Under the pieces are notes generated by a model. That model was given only the letters and a program-made list of their open reading frames with translations. It made no database searches and was not told the DNA's origin. A stretch of DNA of 9,220 nt from Victivallales bacterium (GTDB lineage: Bacteria; Verrucomicrobiota; Lentisphaeria; Oligosphaerales; Lenti-02), in NCBI GenBank assembly GCA_018648945.1, contig JABGQJ010000085.1:1-9220 (forward strand), in the 5' to 3' direction. Numbering within the stretch: position 1 is the stretch's first letter; each line of letters begins with the position of its first letter. Made by a program: the position numbers and the translations under genes. This document shows, piece after piece, positions 1 through 7,790 of this stretch.

Positions 1-21
1 GACGAGTCTCCCCGGCGGGGT

Positions 22-37
22 GCGGGGCTGGCCCCGC
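22..37. other. GC-rich inverted repeat upstream of the first gene
   Basis: A perfect 6-bp stem (GCGGGG / CCCCGC) encloses the loop CTGG, and a second short palindrome (CCCCGGCGGGG, 10-20) lies just upstream. No T-tract follows, so an intrinsic terminator for an upstream gene is only a possibility. All three forward frames entering from the left edge reach a stop at 54-56, 58-60 or 80-82, so the tail of an upstream gene may be here, but the frame cannot be chosen from so few codons. I see no convincing promoter for the first gene in 1-74. Confidence 0.3.
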
Positions 38-74
38 TTCCGGCCCCCACCCGTGACTAAGGCATCACCGCCCG

Positions 75-3000
75 ATGCGTGAACGGTGCGACAGATTGCC
101 GGTGAGGCGGTACGGTACGCGCGTTTCCATCACGAAAGAACGCAGCGTGAGCGACCCCGACATCTGTTCCGAACCGATACCTGCAAGAGCCCTGGTGCCT
201 CCCAGCCGCCTGGTCGTTGGCTTGGCGCTGCTGGCTGGGCTGTTGGCGACGACAACCCGCCTCCTGCCGGGAGTGCCGCTCCATCCGGCGGAGCTGGCAT
301 GGTTGAGTCTGTTGGGTTGCTCGCTGGTCCACGCGTGGCGCCAGCGCCAGAGCACGTTGGTGCCCATGCCCTGGGTGGTGGCACTGGTGTTGGCGACGGC
401 AGGACTCGGGATCGGCGGTGCCGATTCGCTGCCTCGCGGGGTGGTGGAGTGGGGGCAGTTGGCGATCCAACTGTGCGTGCCGATTCTGGTGATCTGGCTG
501 GTCCCGTCTCTGTCCCGGTTGCTGGCCAAGGGACTGATTCTCGGCCTAGGCGCGAACGCCCTACTGGCGGTGGGACAGAGGCTGACAGGAGTTGCGCCGG
601 TCGAGATCGGGGGCATGCTGGGAAGTCGGGTTCTGCTCGCCACCATCGGTGCGGCGCTGCTGCCTCTCGGATTCCGCCTGCTGGTGCCAAACCGGCGGGC
701 GCGGTACCGGCCGCTGGCCCTGGGCCTCGTCGGACTGGCGGTGATGGCGGTGGCCCTGCCCCAGTCGGCTCTTGTCGTGGGGCTACTGCTGGGGCCGTTG
801 CTCGCCTATGCCCCGCTTCGTCGGCGGTGCCGCCTGACGGGGTGGATACTGCTGGCTGTGCTTTGCGCCGTGGTGGCGCTGCGTTGGGCCGAGATGGCTG
901 ACTTCGCGCGGTTGCGCGATCCGGACGGGACCGCGCGACGCTGGGTTCAGGAGGTGATCGCCAGTGGTCGTGCCATCAGGCAGCGTCCACTGGCCGGGCA
1001 TGGTTTCGGCCGCTACCAGGCGGTGGTCAGCTCGGGCGACTGCCGGGGCACACTGCCCCGGCCCTTGGAGACTCGCGTGGAGCCGGGGCGGCAATGCGGC
1101 TATCTGGTGCTGGCCGTGGAAGCTGGCCTGCCACTGGCGCTGCTACTTGCCGCAGGCCTCCTGATCGGCGGCTTGCGCGGAATACGTTCCCGGTTGCTAC
1201 GCCAGCGCGCGGCGGGACTGGCCTGTTGGGCGGTGTTCCTGCTGGTGGCGACCACGCCACTGTTCGTGCGCGGTCCGGGGTTTGTCGTGGGCAGCCTGCT
1301 GGCTCTTGTGGGACATCGGCGGGGACGGCGCTGGTGGTTGCCCGCGCAGGCTCTGCTTATCCTGCTTGGCGTCGGTACTGGCGTGGCGATGCGGCAGCCA
1401 GCAACGGTAGCTGCGTCGGAGGCCATGGCACCGGCGTTGCCCACCGAGAACTCGGTGACCGTCCTGCTGGCGGCGGGGCGCCCACAGGCGCTGCCGGAAT
1501 GGGCGGAGCTGGGAGACGCCGAGGGCCTCCTCGTGCGGGACGGGGTTCTGCAAGCAGGCAGGGACTATGCGCCGGCGAGCTACGCGTTCAGCCTGTCCAG
1601 GCCGGCCACGGTCACCCTTTGGCTGCGCGCGTCGTGGCACGATGGCTGCGGCAATTCCATCGCGACCAGCTTTGACGATGGGCAACCCCGACTGGTGGGC
1701 AACGATGGGACCTACCACAGCTGGCATTGGGTTCGTGGCTTCCAGGCGGCGTTGGGGGCAGGGCGGCACGAGCTGAAGCTGCATCCGCGCGAGGACGGTC
1801 TGGCGCTGGACCAGATCCTGATCACCAGCGACCCCAAGGCGCACCCTTTCGGCAGACTTGGCGACGGGGGGCACTCCTCGGCGGTCGCGGCGGTCCAGCC
1901 CATTGACCCGCCAGGGCTGGTTGCCCGGCCTCGGCCGTTCCGGTTCGGCATCGGGGGGTGCTATCGGGGTGGCTTCGAGGCGGCGTTGATCCAGCTCGGT
2001 TTGCCTTGGGGAAAGGTGAACGACTATGATCTGGTGGACGTCGAACGTCTGAAGAGCTATGACGTGCTCTGCCTGAGTGAGCTGAAGGAAGTGGACACCG
2101 AGCGGTGCTTCGCCGTTCTCGATGCCTTTGTCCGGGCGGGTGGCATTCTGATCTGGGAGAATCACACCGGGCGAGTGCCGTCACGTTGGCGGCGCAGCCA
2201 GACATTGTTGCCGTACCAGATTCGCTGGGGGCTTCGGGCTCAGACTGGCGACAACAAGCTGAAGACCGACGACTCGTCGCTGTTTGCCGGCATAGCGCCG
2301 GGCACGGTGATCAGGATGCACCAGATGGTTCCCATCATGCGCTTCCGGGGCAAGCCTGGCGAGGGCTGGACGTCGCACGGGCAACTCACCCGCTATGGTC
2401 GAGATGCTGGCCCGGCATTCTTCGAGCGCTCGCTGGACAAGGGGAAGGTACACTTCCTCGCCTTGCCGCTGAGCTTCCACACCATGTGGAAAGGCCGCCA
2501 GTTCCTGCCCATTCTGAACAACCTGTTGAGGCAAGTCGCGGGAAAGGCCAATCCACCTCTGCACCCCGGCTTGGCGGGGACCCGACCGAACCGGGACGGC
2601 GCGTGGTTTGGCGATGATTTCATGCGCGCCCGGGGCCCACTCGGCGGCGGTTGGGCGAGCACGGGGGATATCCGTTGCACGGGCGAAGATCGCAGCCGCA
2701 AACGGATCGCCTTTGCCGCTCACGCCAAGGCTCCTGCGAGGATGACGGGCGGCAACGCCGAATGGACCGGCTACCGGTTGGCCGCTACGGTGCGCACGGA
2801 CAACGGGACGGTCTCGCTGAATGCCAGTACGGAGTTGGGGGAACCCATCGAGCTGGTCTGGGGGTCCGCCAAGAACGAACTGCGCCTCCAGCGGGCCGGG
2901 AAGATCCTGTTGGCCACGCCCCTGCCGCCGAAAAGCGGGGCAAGCTGGCGGAAGTTGAGCCTGTTCGGGCGCGGCAATGTCTGGTACGGATTCGTGGACG

Positions 3001-4004
3001 GGCAGTGCAAACTGCGGCTCGACACCGACCAGGCCGCGGCCCTGGCCGGGCAGTTTGGGGTGGGTGTGACCGAGGGCGAAGCCTATCTGGACGACGTGGC
3101 AGTCTGCCCGGTTGCCGAGCTGTCGACCGGAACGGATCGGGCCCTGGGAGAGGACGGCAGCCCGGTCGCTTGGGGCGGGCTCGGCCAACATGGCATCGAG
3201 TGCCATACGGTGTATGCCATGCCCTGGCTGACCCGGACCTCGGCGAAGTACGAGCGGGCAGTCGAGCTGGTTCTGCCGAACTACCAGGACGCGATCCTGC
3301 GCTGCGACAGCGGGCCCGGACTGCGACTCGGGGCCAGCCTCGAGCCTGCGGTCGTCTCGCTCCCCGAAGCGCCGCAGCAGTGGCTGGCGGCAGTCGTCCC
3401 GGGTTGGCGCGACTACGTGTTCTCGGGGCGGCTGACCGAATGGACGCCAAGCGGAGGCGACTGGATTCCCCTCTCGCGCTGGAGCTGCGATCCCGAATGG
3501 CACTGGGTTGGCACGGAGACGGCCCGGCGCAGCGCGCTCTGGTACGACCATGAGCTGAGTCCCCCCTATGGCGTGAATGCCGTTCTCTCCCTCGGTGCCC
3601 GCGGCGGCTATGGGCAGGAATACGAACGTGGTCGCGACCTCAATCTCCAACTGGGCGGGAATGGGCAGGATTTGGGCCATGGGCTGTCCATCCGGGTGAT
3701 GAACCATCGCGACCGGGGCATCGAGCTGTGGCGGGACGGCCAGCGGATCGCGCAGGCAGAGGGCGTGGGCATGCCATCGGGACATACCTTGCACCACAAT
3801 TGGTACGAAGTGGGGGCGTGGGTGGAAGCGAATCGGGTGCGGGTGCGCTTCGAGGGAGTCACCGTGCTCGACCAGAAGCTGACGGAACCGCTGGCACGTG
3901 GTAGGTTGGCCGTGTGGACCGAGCGGAACTCGTTGCGCGTCGGGCGCGTCACCATTGCCGGTGGCCAAGGGTCTCGACGTGCGGAAGCACCGGTTGAGAA
4001 GTAG
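75..4004 (+). CDS. O-antigen ligase-like membrane protein fused to large extracytoplasmic GATase1-like and concanavalin-like domains
   Basis: This 1309-residue protein has two halves. Residues 44-440 hold about twelve hydrophobic segments (for example 46-66, 98-114, 130-146, 153-168, 184-204, 213-250, 255-270, 343-367, 378-396, 401-414, 422-438). The hydrophilic loop 271-342, with PLAGHGFGRY at 305-314 followed by YLVLAVEAGL at 343-352, resembles the Wzy_C/O-antigen ligase loop, so a lipid-linked glycan ligase or polymerase ancestry is likely. From about 460 the chain is extracytoplasmic: a beta-rich domain ending LDQILITSDP (460-590), a GATase1-like alpha/beta domain (621-820) without an obvious catalytic Cys, and two concanavalin/LamG-like regions (about 838-1012 and 1105-1297, the latter with WYEVGAWVEANRVRVRFEG). 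The ligase His normally in an HNxYL motif appears replaced: here it reads QCGYL (340-344). The start is uncertain: ATG 75 has only a weak distant TAAGG, and GTG 147 (residue 25) is an alternative. The frame is unbroken. The membrane domain is moderately sure; the reaction is unknown. Confidence 0.85.
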   Translation: MRERCDRLPVRRYGTRVSITKERSVSDPDICSEPIPARALVPPSRLVVGLALLAGLLATTTRLLPGVPLHPAELAWLSLLGCSLVHAWRQRQSTLVPMPWVVALVLATAGLGIGGADSLPRGVVEWGQLAIQLCVPILVIWLVPSLSRLLAKGLILGLGANALLAVGQRLTGVAPVEIGGMLGSRVLLATIGAALLPLGFRLLVPNRRARYRPLALGLVGLAVMAVALPQSALVVGLLLGPLLAYAPLRRRCRLTGWILLAVLCAVVALRWAEMADFARLRDPDGTARRWVQEVIASGRAIRQRPLAGHGFGRYQAVVSSGDCRGTLPRPLETRVEPGRQCGYLVLAVEAGLPLALLLAAGLLIGGLRGIRSRLLRQRAAGLACWAVFLLVATTPLFVRGPGFVVGSLLALVGHRRGRRWWLPAQALLILLGVGTGVAMRQPATVAASEAMAPALPTENSVTVLLAAGRPQALPEWAELGDAEGLLVRDGVLQAGRDYAPASYAFSLSRPATVTLWLRASWHDGCGNSIATSFDDGQPRLVGNDGTYHSWHWVRGFQAALGAGRHELKLHPREDGLALDQILITSDPKAHPFGRLGDGGHSSAVAAVQPIDPPGLVARPRPFRFGIGGCYRGGFEAALIQLGLPWGKVNDYDLVDVERLKSYDVLCLSELKEVDTERCFAVLDAFVRAGGILIWENHTGRVPSRWRRSQTLLPYQIRWGLRAQTGDNKLKTDDSSLFAGIAPGTVIRMHQMVPIMRFRGKPGEGWTSHGQLTRYGRDAGPAFFERSLDKGKVHFLALPLSFHTMWKGRQFLPILNNLLRQVAGKANPPLHPGLAGTRPNRDGAWFGDDFMRARGPLGGGWASTGDIRCTGEDRSRKRIAFAAHAKAPARMTGGNAEWTGYRLAATVRTDNGTVSLNASTELGEPIELVWGSAKNELRLQRAGKILLATPLPPKSGASWRKLSLFGRGNVWYGFVDGQCKLRLDTDQAAALAGQFGVGVTEGEAYLDDVAVCPVAELSTGTDRALGEDGSPVAWGGLGQHGIECHTVYAMPWLTRTSAKYERAVELVLPNYQDAILRCDSGPGLRLGASLEPAVVSLPEAPQQWLAAVVPGWRDYVFSGRLTEWTPSGGDWIPLSRWSCDPEWHWVGTETARRSALWYDHELSPPYGVNAVLSLGARGGYGQEYERGRDLNLQLGGNGQDLGHGLSIRVMNHRDRGIELWRDGQRIAQAEGVGMPSGHTLHHNWYEVGAWVEANRVRVRFEGVTVLDQKLTEPLARGRLAVWTERNSLRVGRVTIAGGQGSRRAEAPVEK

Positions 4005-4026
4005 CTCGCGTGAGCTGCACGACATC

Positions 4027-4033
4027 AGGAAGG
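4027..4033 (+). promoter_or_regulatory. Shine-Dalgarno that sets the start of the URO-D-like gene
   Basis: AGGAAGG lies 9 nt before ATG 4043. An in-frame GTG at 4010 would add 11 residues but would put this purine-rich site inside the coding region, so ATG 4043 is preferred. Confidence 0.7.
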
Positions 4034-4042
4034 CATAGCCAA

Positions 4043-5122
4043 ATGGGCGCAAACCAGACGGACCGAATCGAACTGGCTTTGAAACCCGACCTCGCAGACG
4101 CCGAAGCGCACTGGCTTGCGTTCTGGGAGCACGAGATCATCGACCGGCCGCTGTGCGCGATCCGGTCGCCCAAAGATGGAGTTGCGGGAGTCGCTGGGCC
4201 GCCCTATATGGCCGGGCGTTCCGGGGACTACCGCGCGGTCGCTGAGCAGGCCCTGGCCGCAGCCGAAACAGTCTTCTGGGGAGGCGATGCGGTCCCGTGT
4301 TACTCGCCCAGTTTCGGCCCGGACTTGTACGCTGTGTGGTTGGGCTGCGAGCTGGAGTTTGGCGATGTCGAGCGTACAAGCTGGGCCGTGCCTTGCGTCG
4401 AGGACTGGTTGGCGAACTCGCCGATCGTCCTGGATCCCGACAACCCCTGGTGGCGAAAGACACTGGCCTTCTGCGCGGTCCTGGCGGAGACGTTTGCCGG
4501 CAAGATGCTGGTGAGCCACTTGGACCTACATGGGAATATGGATGCCTTGCTGGCCATGCGCGGCGCCGTGGGGCTGTGCATGGACCTGATGGATGTCCCT
4601 GAACTCATCGACCAAGCCATGGCGGATGTCCGAGCCACCTACGCGACCGTGGATCTGGCCGTGCGCGAGGCGGGGAACATGACAGCGGCCTGCGGGCGCA
4701 TCCCTGTCTACCACCCGGAACGCACCAACACGATCCAGTGCGACTTCGCCGCTCTTATCGGTCCGGAGCATTTCCGGCGCTGGGCCTTGCCGGCCCTTGA
4801 GGAGGAAGCCGCCCACCTCGGGCGTTGCATCATGCACTACGATGGGCCGGAGATGCTCGTGCACCTGGATGATGTGCTCGCCGTACCCGAGATCACGTGC
4901 ATCCAGTGGCAACCCGGTGCCGGCAACAAGCCTTTCATCGAGTGGATGGACTTGCTCAAGCGCATCCAGGCGGCCGGGAAGGCCGTCTATGTCCCCTGCA
5001 ACACCACCAACATCCGCGTCTATCACCGCGAGTTGGACCCCGCGTTGGTCTACTACCAGTGCGGCGCCCCTACCCAGCAGGCCGCCGAGGAAACACTGGC
5101 ATGGCTCAAACGGAATACGTGA
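4043..5122 (+). CDS. Uroporphyrinogen decarboxylase (URO-D) family protein, methyltransferase-like
   Basis: This 359-residue protein has the length and motif order of the broad URO-D superfamily, which holds haem-pathway decarboxylases and zinc-dependent corrinoid methyltransferases such as MtaA/MtbA. Visible landmarks are HWLAFWEHEIIDRPL near the N-terminus (23-37), CDFAALIGPEHFRRWALPAL (233-252), HYDGPEMLVHLDDVL (265-279) and IQWQPGAG (287-294), followed by a W-x-D-L helix and AGK (311-313). This pattern is typical of the divergent URO-D proteins abundant in environmental bacteria, not of HemE. Possible metal ligands near the C-terminus are Cys319 and Cys340; the His of the methyltransferase H-x-C motif is not at the expected place (V-P-C, 317-319). 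No signal peptide is seen, so it is cytoplasmic. It begins 38 bp after the large membrane protein and ends about 65 bp before the hydrolase, consistent with one operon. The substrate is unknown; methyl transfer or C-C cleavage in catabolism is inference. Confidence 0.9.
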   Translation: MGANQTDRIELALKPDLADAEAHWLAFWEHEIIDRPLCAIRSPKDGVAGVAGPPYMAGRSGDYRAVAEQALAAAETVFWGGDAVPCYSPSFGPDLYAVWLGCELEFGDVERTSWAVPCVEDWLANSPIVLDPDNPWWRKTLAFCAVLAETFAGKMLVSHLDLHGNMDALLAMRGAVGLCMDLMDVPELIDQAMADVRATYATVDLAVREAGNMTAACGRIPVYHPERTNTIQCDFAALIGPEHFRRWALPALEEEAAHLGRCIMHYDGPEMLVHLDDVLAVPEITCIQWQPGAGNKPFIEWMDLLKRIQAAGKAVYVPCNTTNIRVYHRELDPALVYYQCGAPTQQAAEETLAWLKRNT

Positions 5123-5175
5123 GGGAGCCCATCCCATCGCACAACGCCGGACGGGTAGCCAAAACCGTTGAGAAC

Positions 5176-5184
5176 AAAGGAAGG
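5176..5184 (+). promoter_or_regulatory. Shine-Dalgarno that sets the start of the secreted hydrolase
   Basis: AAAGGAAGG directly precedes tandem ATG codons at 5185 and 5188. AGGA (5178-5181) is 6 nt from ATG 5188 and 3 nt from ATG 5185. The frame is open much further upstream (to 4897), but that part overlaps the URO-D-like gene in another frame and lacks a ribosome site. Confidence 0.7.
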
Positions 5185-5187
5185 ATG

Positions 5188-6528
5188 ATGCGAATCATGA
5201 CCGTGGCAGCAATGCTTATGGCGGCGGCCACCGGGGCCGCACCCAAGGTGACCGGAGGCCCGAGTTGGCCGGGAAACACAGCTCCGCCCGAGCGGATTCT
5301 CGACGGCAATCCCAAGACCTACTGGGCAGGTGACCCGAAGGCGGCTCGCTGGCAGCTGGAGATCGATCTTGGCGAGGCGCGCCAGCTCCCGGCCATCACC
5401 ATCGACTACTACAGCGAGCGCTACATGGCGCGAGAGACCACCGCCGACATCAGCGTGGACGGCACCACCTGGCAGCCCATCGGCGCGCTTCCGCCCACCG
5501 ATCCCTCATGCCAACCCGTCGGCCAGCCAGCGCGCTACATCCGTCTGACCTTCGTGGCCAAGGCCAAGGACAAGCAGCCGGCCATCCGAGAGGTGCGCTT
5601 CGTGGTCGAGGAAGTCAGGAAGAAGGTCACCACCCAAGACATCACGTACCCAAGCAGTGCGGACGACAGCCAGCAACCCGCGCGGTTCTACTCCCCGCCC
5701 GCGGAGAACGCCGTTCCCTTGGTGGTGGGCCTGCACACCTGGAGCGGCGACTACCGGCAGCGGTTCATCCCGCAGATCGAGGTCTGGTGCATCAAGCAGG
5801 GCTGGGCCTACATCCATCCCAACTTCCGCGGCCCGAACTGGACGCCGCAGGCAACCGGCTCGGAACTGGCGGTGGGGGATATCGTCAGCGCGGTGGCGTT
5901 TGCCAGGAAGAGTCGCCCGGTGGATCCCGACCGGATCTATCTCGTCGGCGCGTCGGGGGGCGGCTACTATGCATTGCTGATGGCCGGGCGTACCCCGGAC
6001 CTATGGGCAGCGGTCTCGGCCTGGGTGCCGATCAGCGATCTGGCGGCGTGGCACCGGGAGTGCCAGGCCAAGAAAAGTGGCTATGCGGAGCACATTGTGA
6101 AGAGCTGTGGCGGCGCCCCCGGCGATTCGCCGGCCGTGGACGAACAGTTGCGCCTGCGCTCGCCGCTTACCTACCTGGCCAAGGCGCGAGGCCTGCCGCT
6201 GGATATCAACGCAGGCATCCACGACGGGCACAAGGGGTCCGTGCCGATCAGCCACTCCCTCCGGGCCTTCAATGTCGTGGCCAATCCCGAGGACCGCATC
6301 CCCGACGAAGACATCACCCACCTTACTGAGAAGCAGACCGTGCCCGACCACCTGCGCGACCCCGAACTGCGCGACGCCACCTATGGGCGGCACACCCCCC
6401 TGTTCCGGCGTCGCTCCGGCAAGGCGAGAGTGACCATCTTCGAGGGCGGGCACCAGATCGTAGAACAGGCGGCGATTCAGTGGCTTGCGAAGCAACGGAA
6501 AGTACCGGCGGCGCCACCCGGAGAATGA
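5188..6528 (+). CDS. Secreted F5/8C-like domain plus alpha/beta serine hydrolase
   Basis: This 446-residue protein starts with a short hydrophobic signal-like segment (residues 3-18, MTVAAMLMAAATGAA) with a likely cleavage after Ala. Residues about 20-140 read as a discoidin/F5/8C-type carbohydrate-binding module: RILDGNPKTYWAG (36-48), WQLEIDLGEARQLPAITI (55-72), SVDGTTWQPIG (89-99) and ARYIRLTF (115-122). Residues about 150-440 form an alpha/beta hydrolase of prolyl-oligopeptidase/esterase type: VVGLHTWSGDY (179-189) as oxyanion-side strand, the nucleophile elbow GASGGG with Ser256, probable acid Asp346 in GIHDGH, and probable His422 in FEGGHQ. About 50 polar residues (365-415) are inserted between acid and His. 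Secretion plus a sugar-binding module suggests action on an extracellular or periplasmic glycan or its esters; peptidase activity is not excluded. It is third in the apparent operon. ATG 5185 would add one Met. Family assignment is firm, substrate unknown. Confidence 0.9.
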   Translation: MRIMTVAAMLMAAATGAAPKVTGGPSWPGNTAPPERILDGNPKTYWAGDPKAARWQLEIDLGEARQLPAITIDYYSERYMARETTADISVDGTTWQPIGALPPTDPSCQPVGQPARYIRLTFVAKAKDKQPAIREVRFVVEEVRKKVTTQDITYPSSADDSQQPARFYSPPAENAVPLVVGLHTWSGDYRQRFIPQIEVWCIKQGWAYIHPNFRGPNWTPQATGSELAVGDIVSAVAFARKSRPVDPDRIYLVGASGGGYYALLMAGRTPDLWAAVSAWVPISDLAAWHRECQAKKSGYAEHIVKSCGGAPGDSPAVDEQLRLRSPLTYLAKARGLPLDINAGIHDGHKGSVPISHSLRAFNVVANPEDRIPDEDITHLTEKQTVPDHLRDPELRDATYGRHTPLFRRRSGKARVTIFEGGHQIVEQAAIQWLAKQRKVPAAPPGE

Positions 6529-6597
6529 TCGGGGTGCAAGAACAACAGACGGCGCTATGGTAGTGGGGAACGACACACAGGCACCCTTCCCAGGTGC

Positions 6598-6602
6598 GGG
6601 AG
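6598..6602 (+). promoter_or_regulatory. Shine-Dalgarno that sets the start of the receiver-like membrane protein
   Basis: GGGAG lies 6 nt before ATG 6609. An in-frame GTG at 6594 would swallow this site, so ATG 6609 is preferred. A short inverted repeat (GCACC 6581-6585 / GGTGC 6593-6597, 7-nt loop) abuts it on the upstream side; whether it folds in the mRNA is unknown. Confidence 0.65.
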
Positions 6603-6608
6603 TTCTGC

Positions 6609-7706
6609 ATGCAACGGTTGCTCGTCGCCGGCGACAATGACGACGCCAATCGAATACACGACTGCTTGCGCGAATACTACACGCGCCGCGGTTGCAGTGT
6701 GCTGTTCTGCCCAGCTCCGGGCGAACTCATGCGGAACCTGCGCAAGAGTCCGCCGGATGTGATCTTCATGCACTTTCAGTTCGCAGAACTGACGGTATAC
6801 GAGATCTACCAGCAGATTCGCGCCCTTCCCGAAGGGCGGACACTCCCCATCATGGTGCTTGAGACCGAGATGCTGGGGGGGACCACGTCTGCGGTGGAGA
6901 CGCTGGTGTTGCTCAAGATGCCCTTGACGGTCTCCTACCTGATTCGGCGCTGCAGCGCTGTGCTCCATCAGGACGTGGCCACGCGCGATGCGACCGTGCT
7001 CTGCGAACCCACCTTCATGGCGTTGGACGAGGACGAACAGGATGCGGCGGAGCAGGCGACGGAGGAACGCCGCCGACAGCTCTTGCGCGAACACAGCATC
7101 CGGCTCCGCGAGGACGAGGAGGGGCGGGAGCACTTCCATCTGATCTCCGAGCAGGTCCGCCGGCGTTGGTTCTACCACAGCGATTTCGTGCAGGGCCTTT
7201 TCGACCGCATCGAGGACAGCGCGTGGTACCAGCGACACTGCAACCGCAAATACGGCTACATCACCTCCCCAACGCCGGCCGAGGAATCGGACGTGGTCGA
7301 GGAGAGCGAGTCCACCGAGGGACCGCAGAGCTGGGAGCCCGCTCCGCGGCGTGTCGTTTCCGCCGAGGAACGGCAGCGGCGGAAGGTCCGCAGTGGGCGC
7401 TTGGCTCTCGCTTTCCTCCTGGCCATCCTCGTTCTCTGTGGTGCCATCATGTTTGGGCGAGCTGTGTTGCGGTCTGATACCTTCTGCACCCAATGCGCTC
7501 ACCATGCCGAACAGGTTGTGTATGATATCCATCGGGCAGAGTGCGAAGAATGTGGCGGCCAGGTTGGCTTTTCTTGCGAGTGCCAGGAGTGCGACTATGA
7601 GTTCGGGTTCGTGCCGGGGCTGGATGTAAAGACCCGGTTTGGAGCCAGCTCAGCCCCCCCTTGTCCCGAGTGCGGCTCCGGCAAGACCGTTCGGCAGGGG
7701 CGCTAG
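6609..7706 (+). CDS. One-TM protein: degenerate receiver-like domain inside, cysteine-rich zinc-ribbon-like domain outside
   Basis: This 365-residue protein is not a family I know as a whole. Residues 1-120 look like a response-regulator receiver fold: RLLVAGDNDDANRI (3-16) matches the acidic first strand, PPDVIFMHFQF (48-58) the third strand, and LLKMPLTVSYL (101-111) the Lys-Pro strand. The phosphoacceptor Asp position is His55, so phosphorylation is unlikely; Lys103 is kept. Residues 138-240 are highly charged and mostly helical, with an acidic patch (223-238). An Arg/Lys-rich stretch (247-264) precedes one TM helix (265-284), predicting cytoplasmic N-terminus and outside C-terminus. The tail (290-365) has CxxC pairs at Cys293/296, 312/315, 325/328 and 352/355 plus Cys323, as in zinc ribbons. 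The same cysteine spacing recurs in the gene starting at 8824. It is separated by 80 bp from the hydrolase and by 194 bp from the pseudopilin. A sensory or scaffold role is inference. Confidence 0.85.
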   Translation: MQRLLVAGDNDDANRIHDCLREYYTRRGCSVLFCPAPGELMRNLRKSPPDVIFMHFQFAELTVYEIYQQIRALPEGRTLPIMVLETEMLGGTTSAVETLVLLKMPLTVSYLIRRCSAVLHQDVATRDATVLCEPTFMALDEDEQDAAEQATEERRRQLLREHSIRLREDEEGREHFHLISEQVRRRWFYHSDFVQGLFDRIEDSAWYQRHCNRKYGYITSPTPAEESDVVEESESTEGPQSWEPAPRRVVSAEERQRRKVRSGRLALAFLLAILVLCGAIMFGRAVLRSDTFCTQCAHHAEQVVYDIHRAECEECGGQVGFSCECQECDYEFGFVPGLDVKTRFGASSAPPCPECGSGKTVRQGR

Positions 7707-7790
7707 CCTTCGGGGCCAGAGCTCCCGAGCGTGAAGGTGGCGGGCGGCGCCCTGGATTCCGTTAGACGATGGTTTGGCTGTCCCTTCCCC

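Noticed and set aside
4001..4018. Short inverted repeat overlapping the stop codon of the first gene (AGCTC-GCGT-GAGCT core)
   Set aside because: The stem is only 5-7 bp, no T-tract follows and the next gene begins 25 bp later, so a terminator is not supported.
2181..4052. 623-codon open frame on the minus strand
   Set aside because: It lies entirely opposite the large + strand gene. Its translation is Arg/Pro/Gln/Gly-rich without domains or hydrophobic pattern, whereas the + strand frame gives recognisable folds. Long antisense frames are expected in GC-rich genes.
4897..5187. Upstream extension of the hydrolase frame by 97 codons
   Set aside because: It overlaps the URO-D-like gene in a different frame, has no ribosome site, and would bury the signal peptide that starts at 5188.
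6555..7532. 325-codon open frame on the minus strand
   Set aside because: It is opposite the receiver-like gene, which has a good Shine-Dalgarno, a TM helix and cysteine pairs. The minus translation shows no domain.
7485..7676. CxxC motifs as haem c attachment sites
   Set aside because: None is followed by His (CxxCH) in either cysteine-rich protein, so cytochrome c is not supported; metal or disulfide use fits better.
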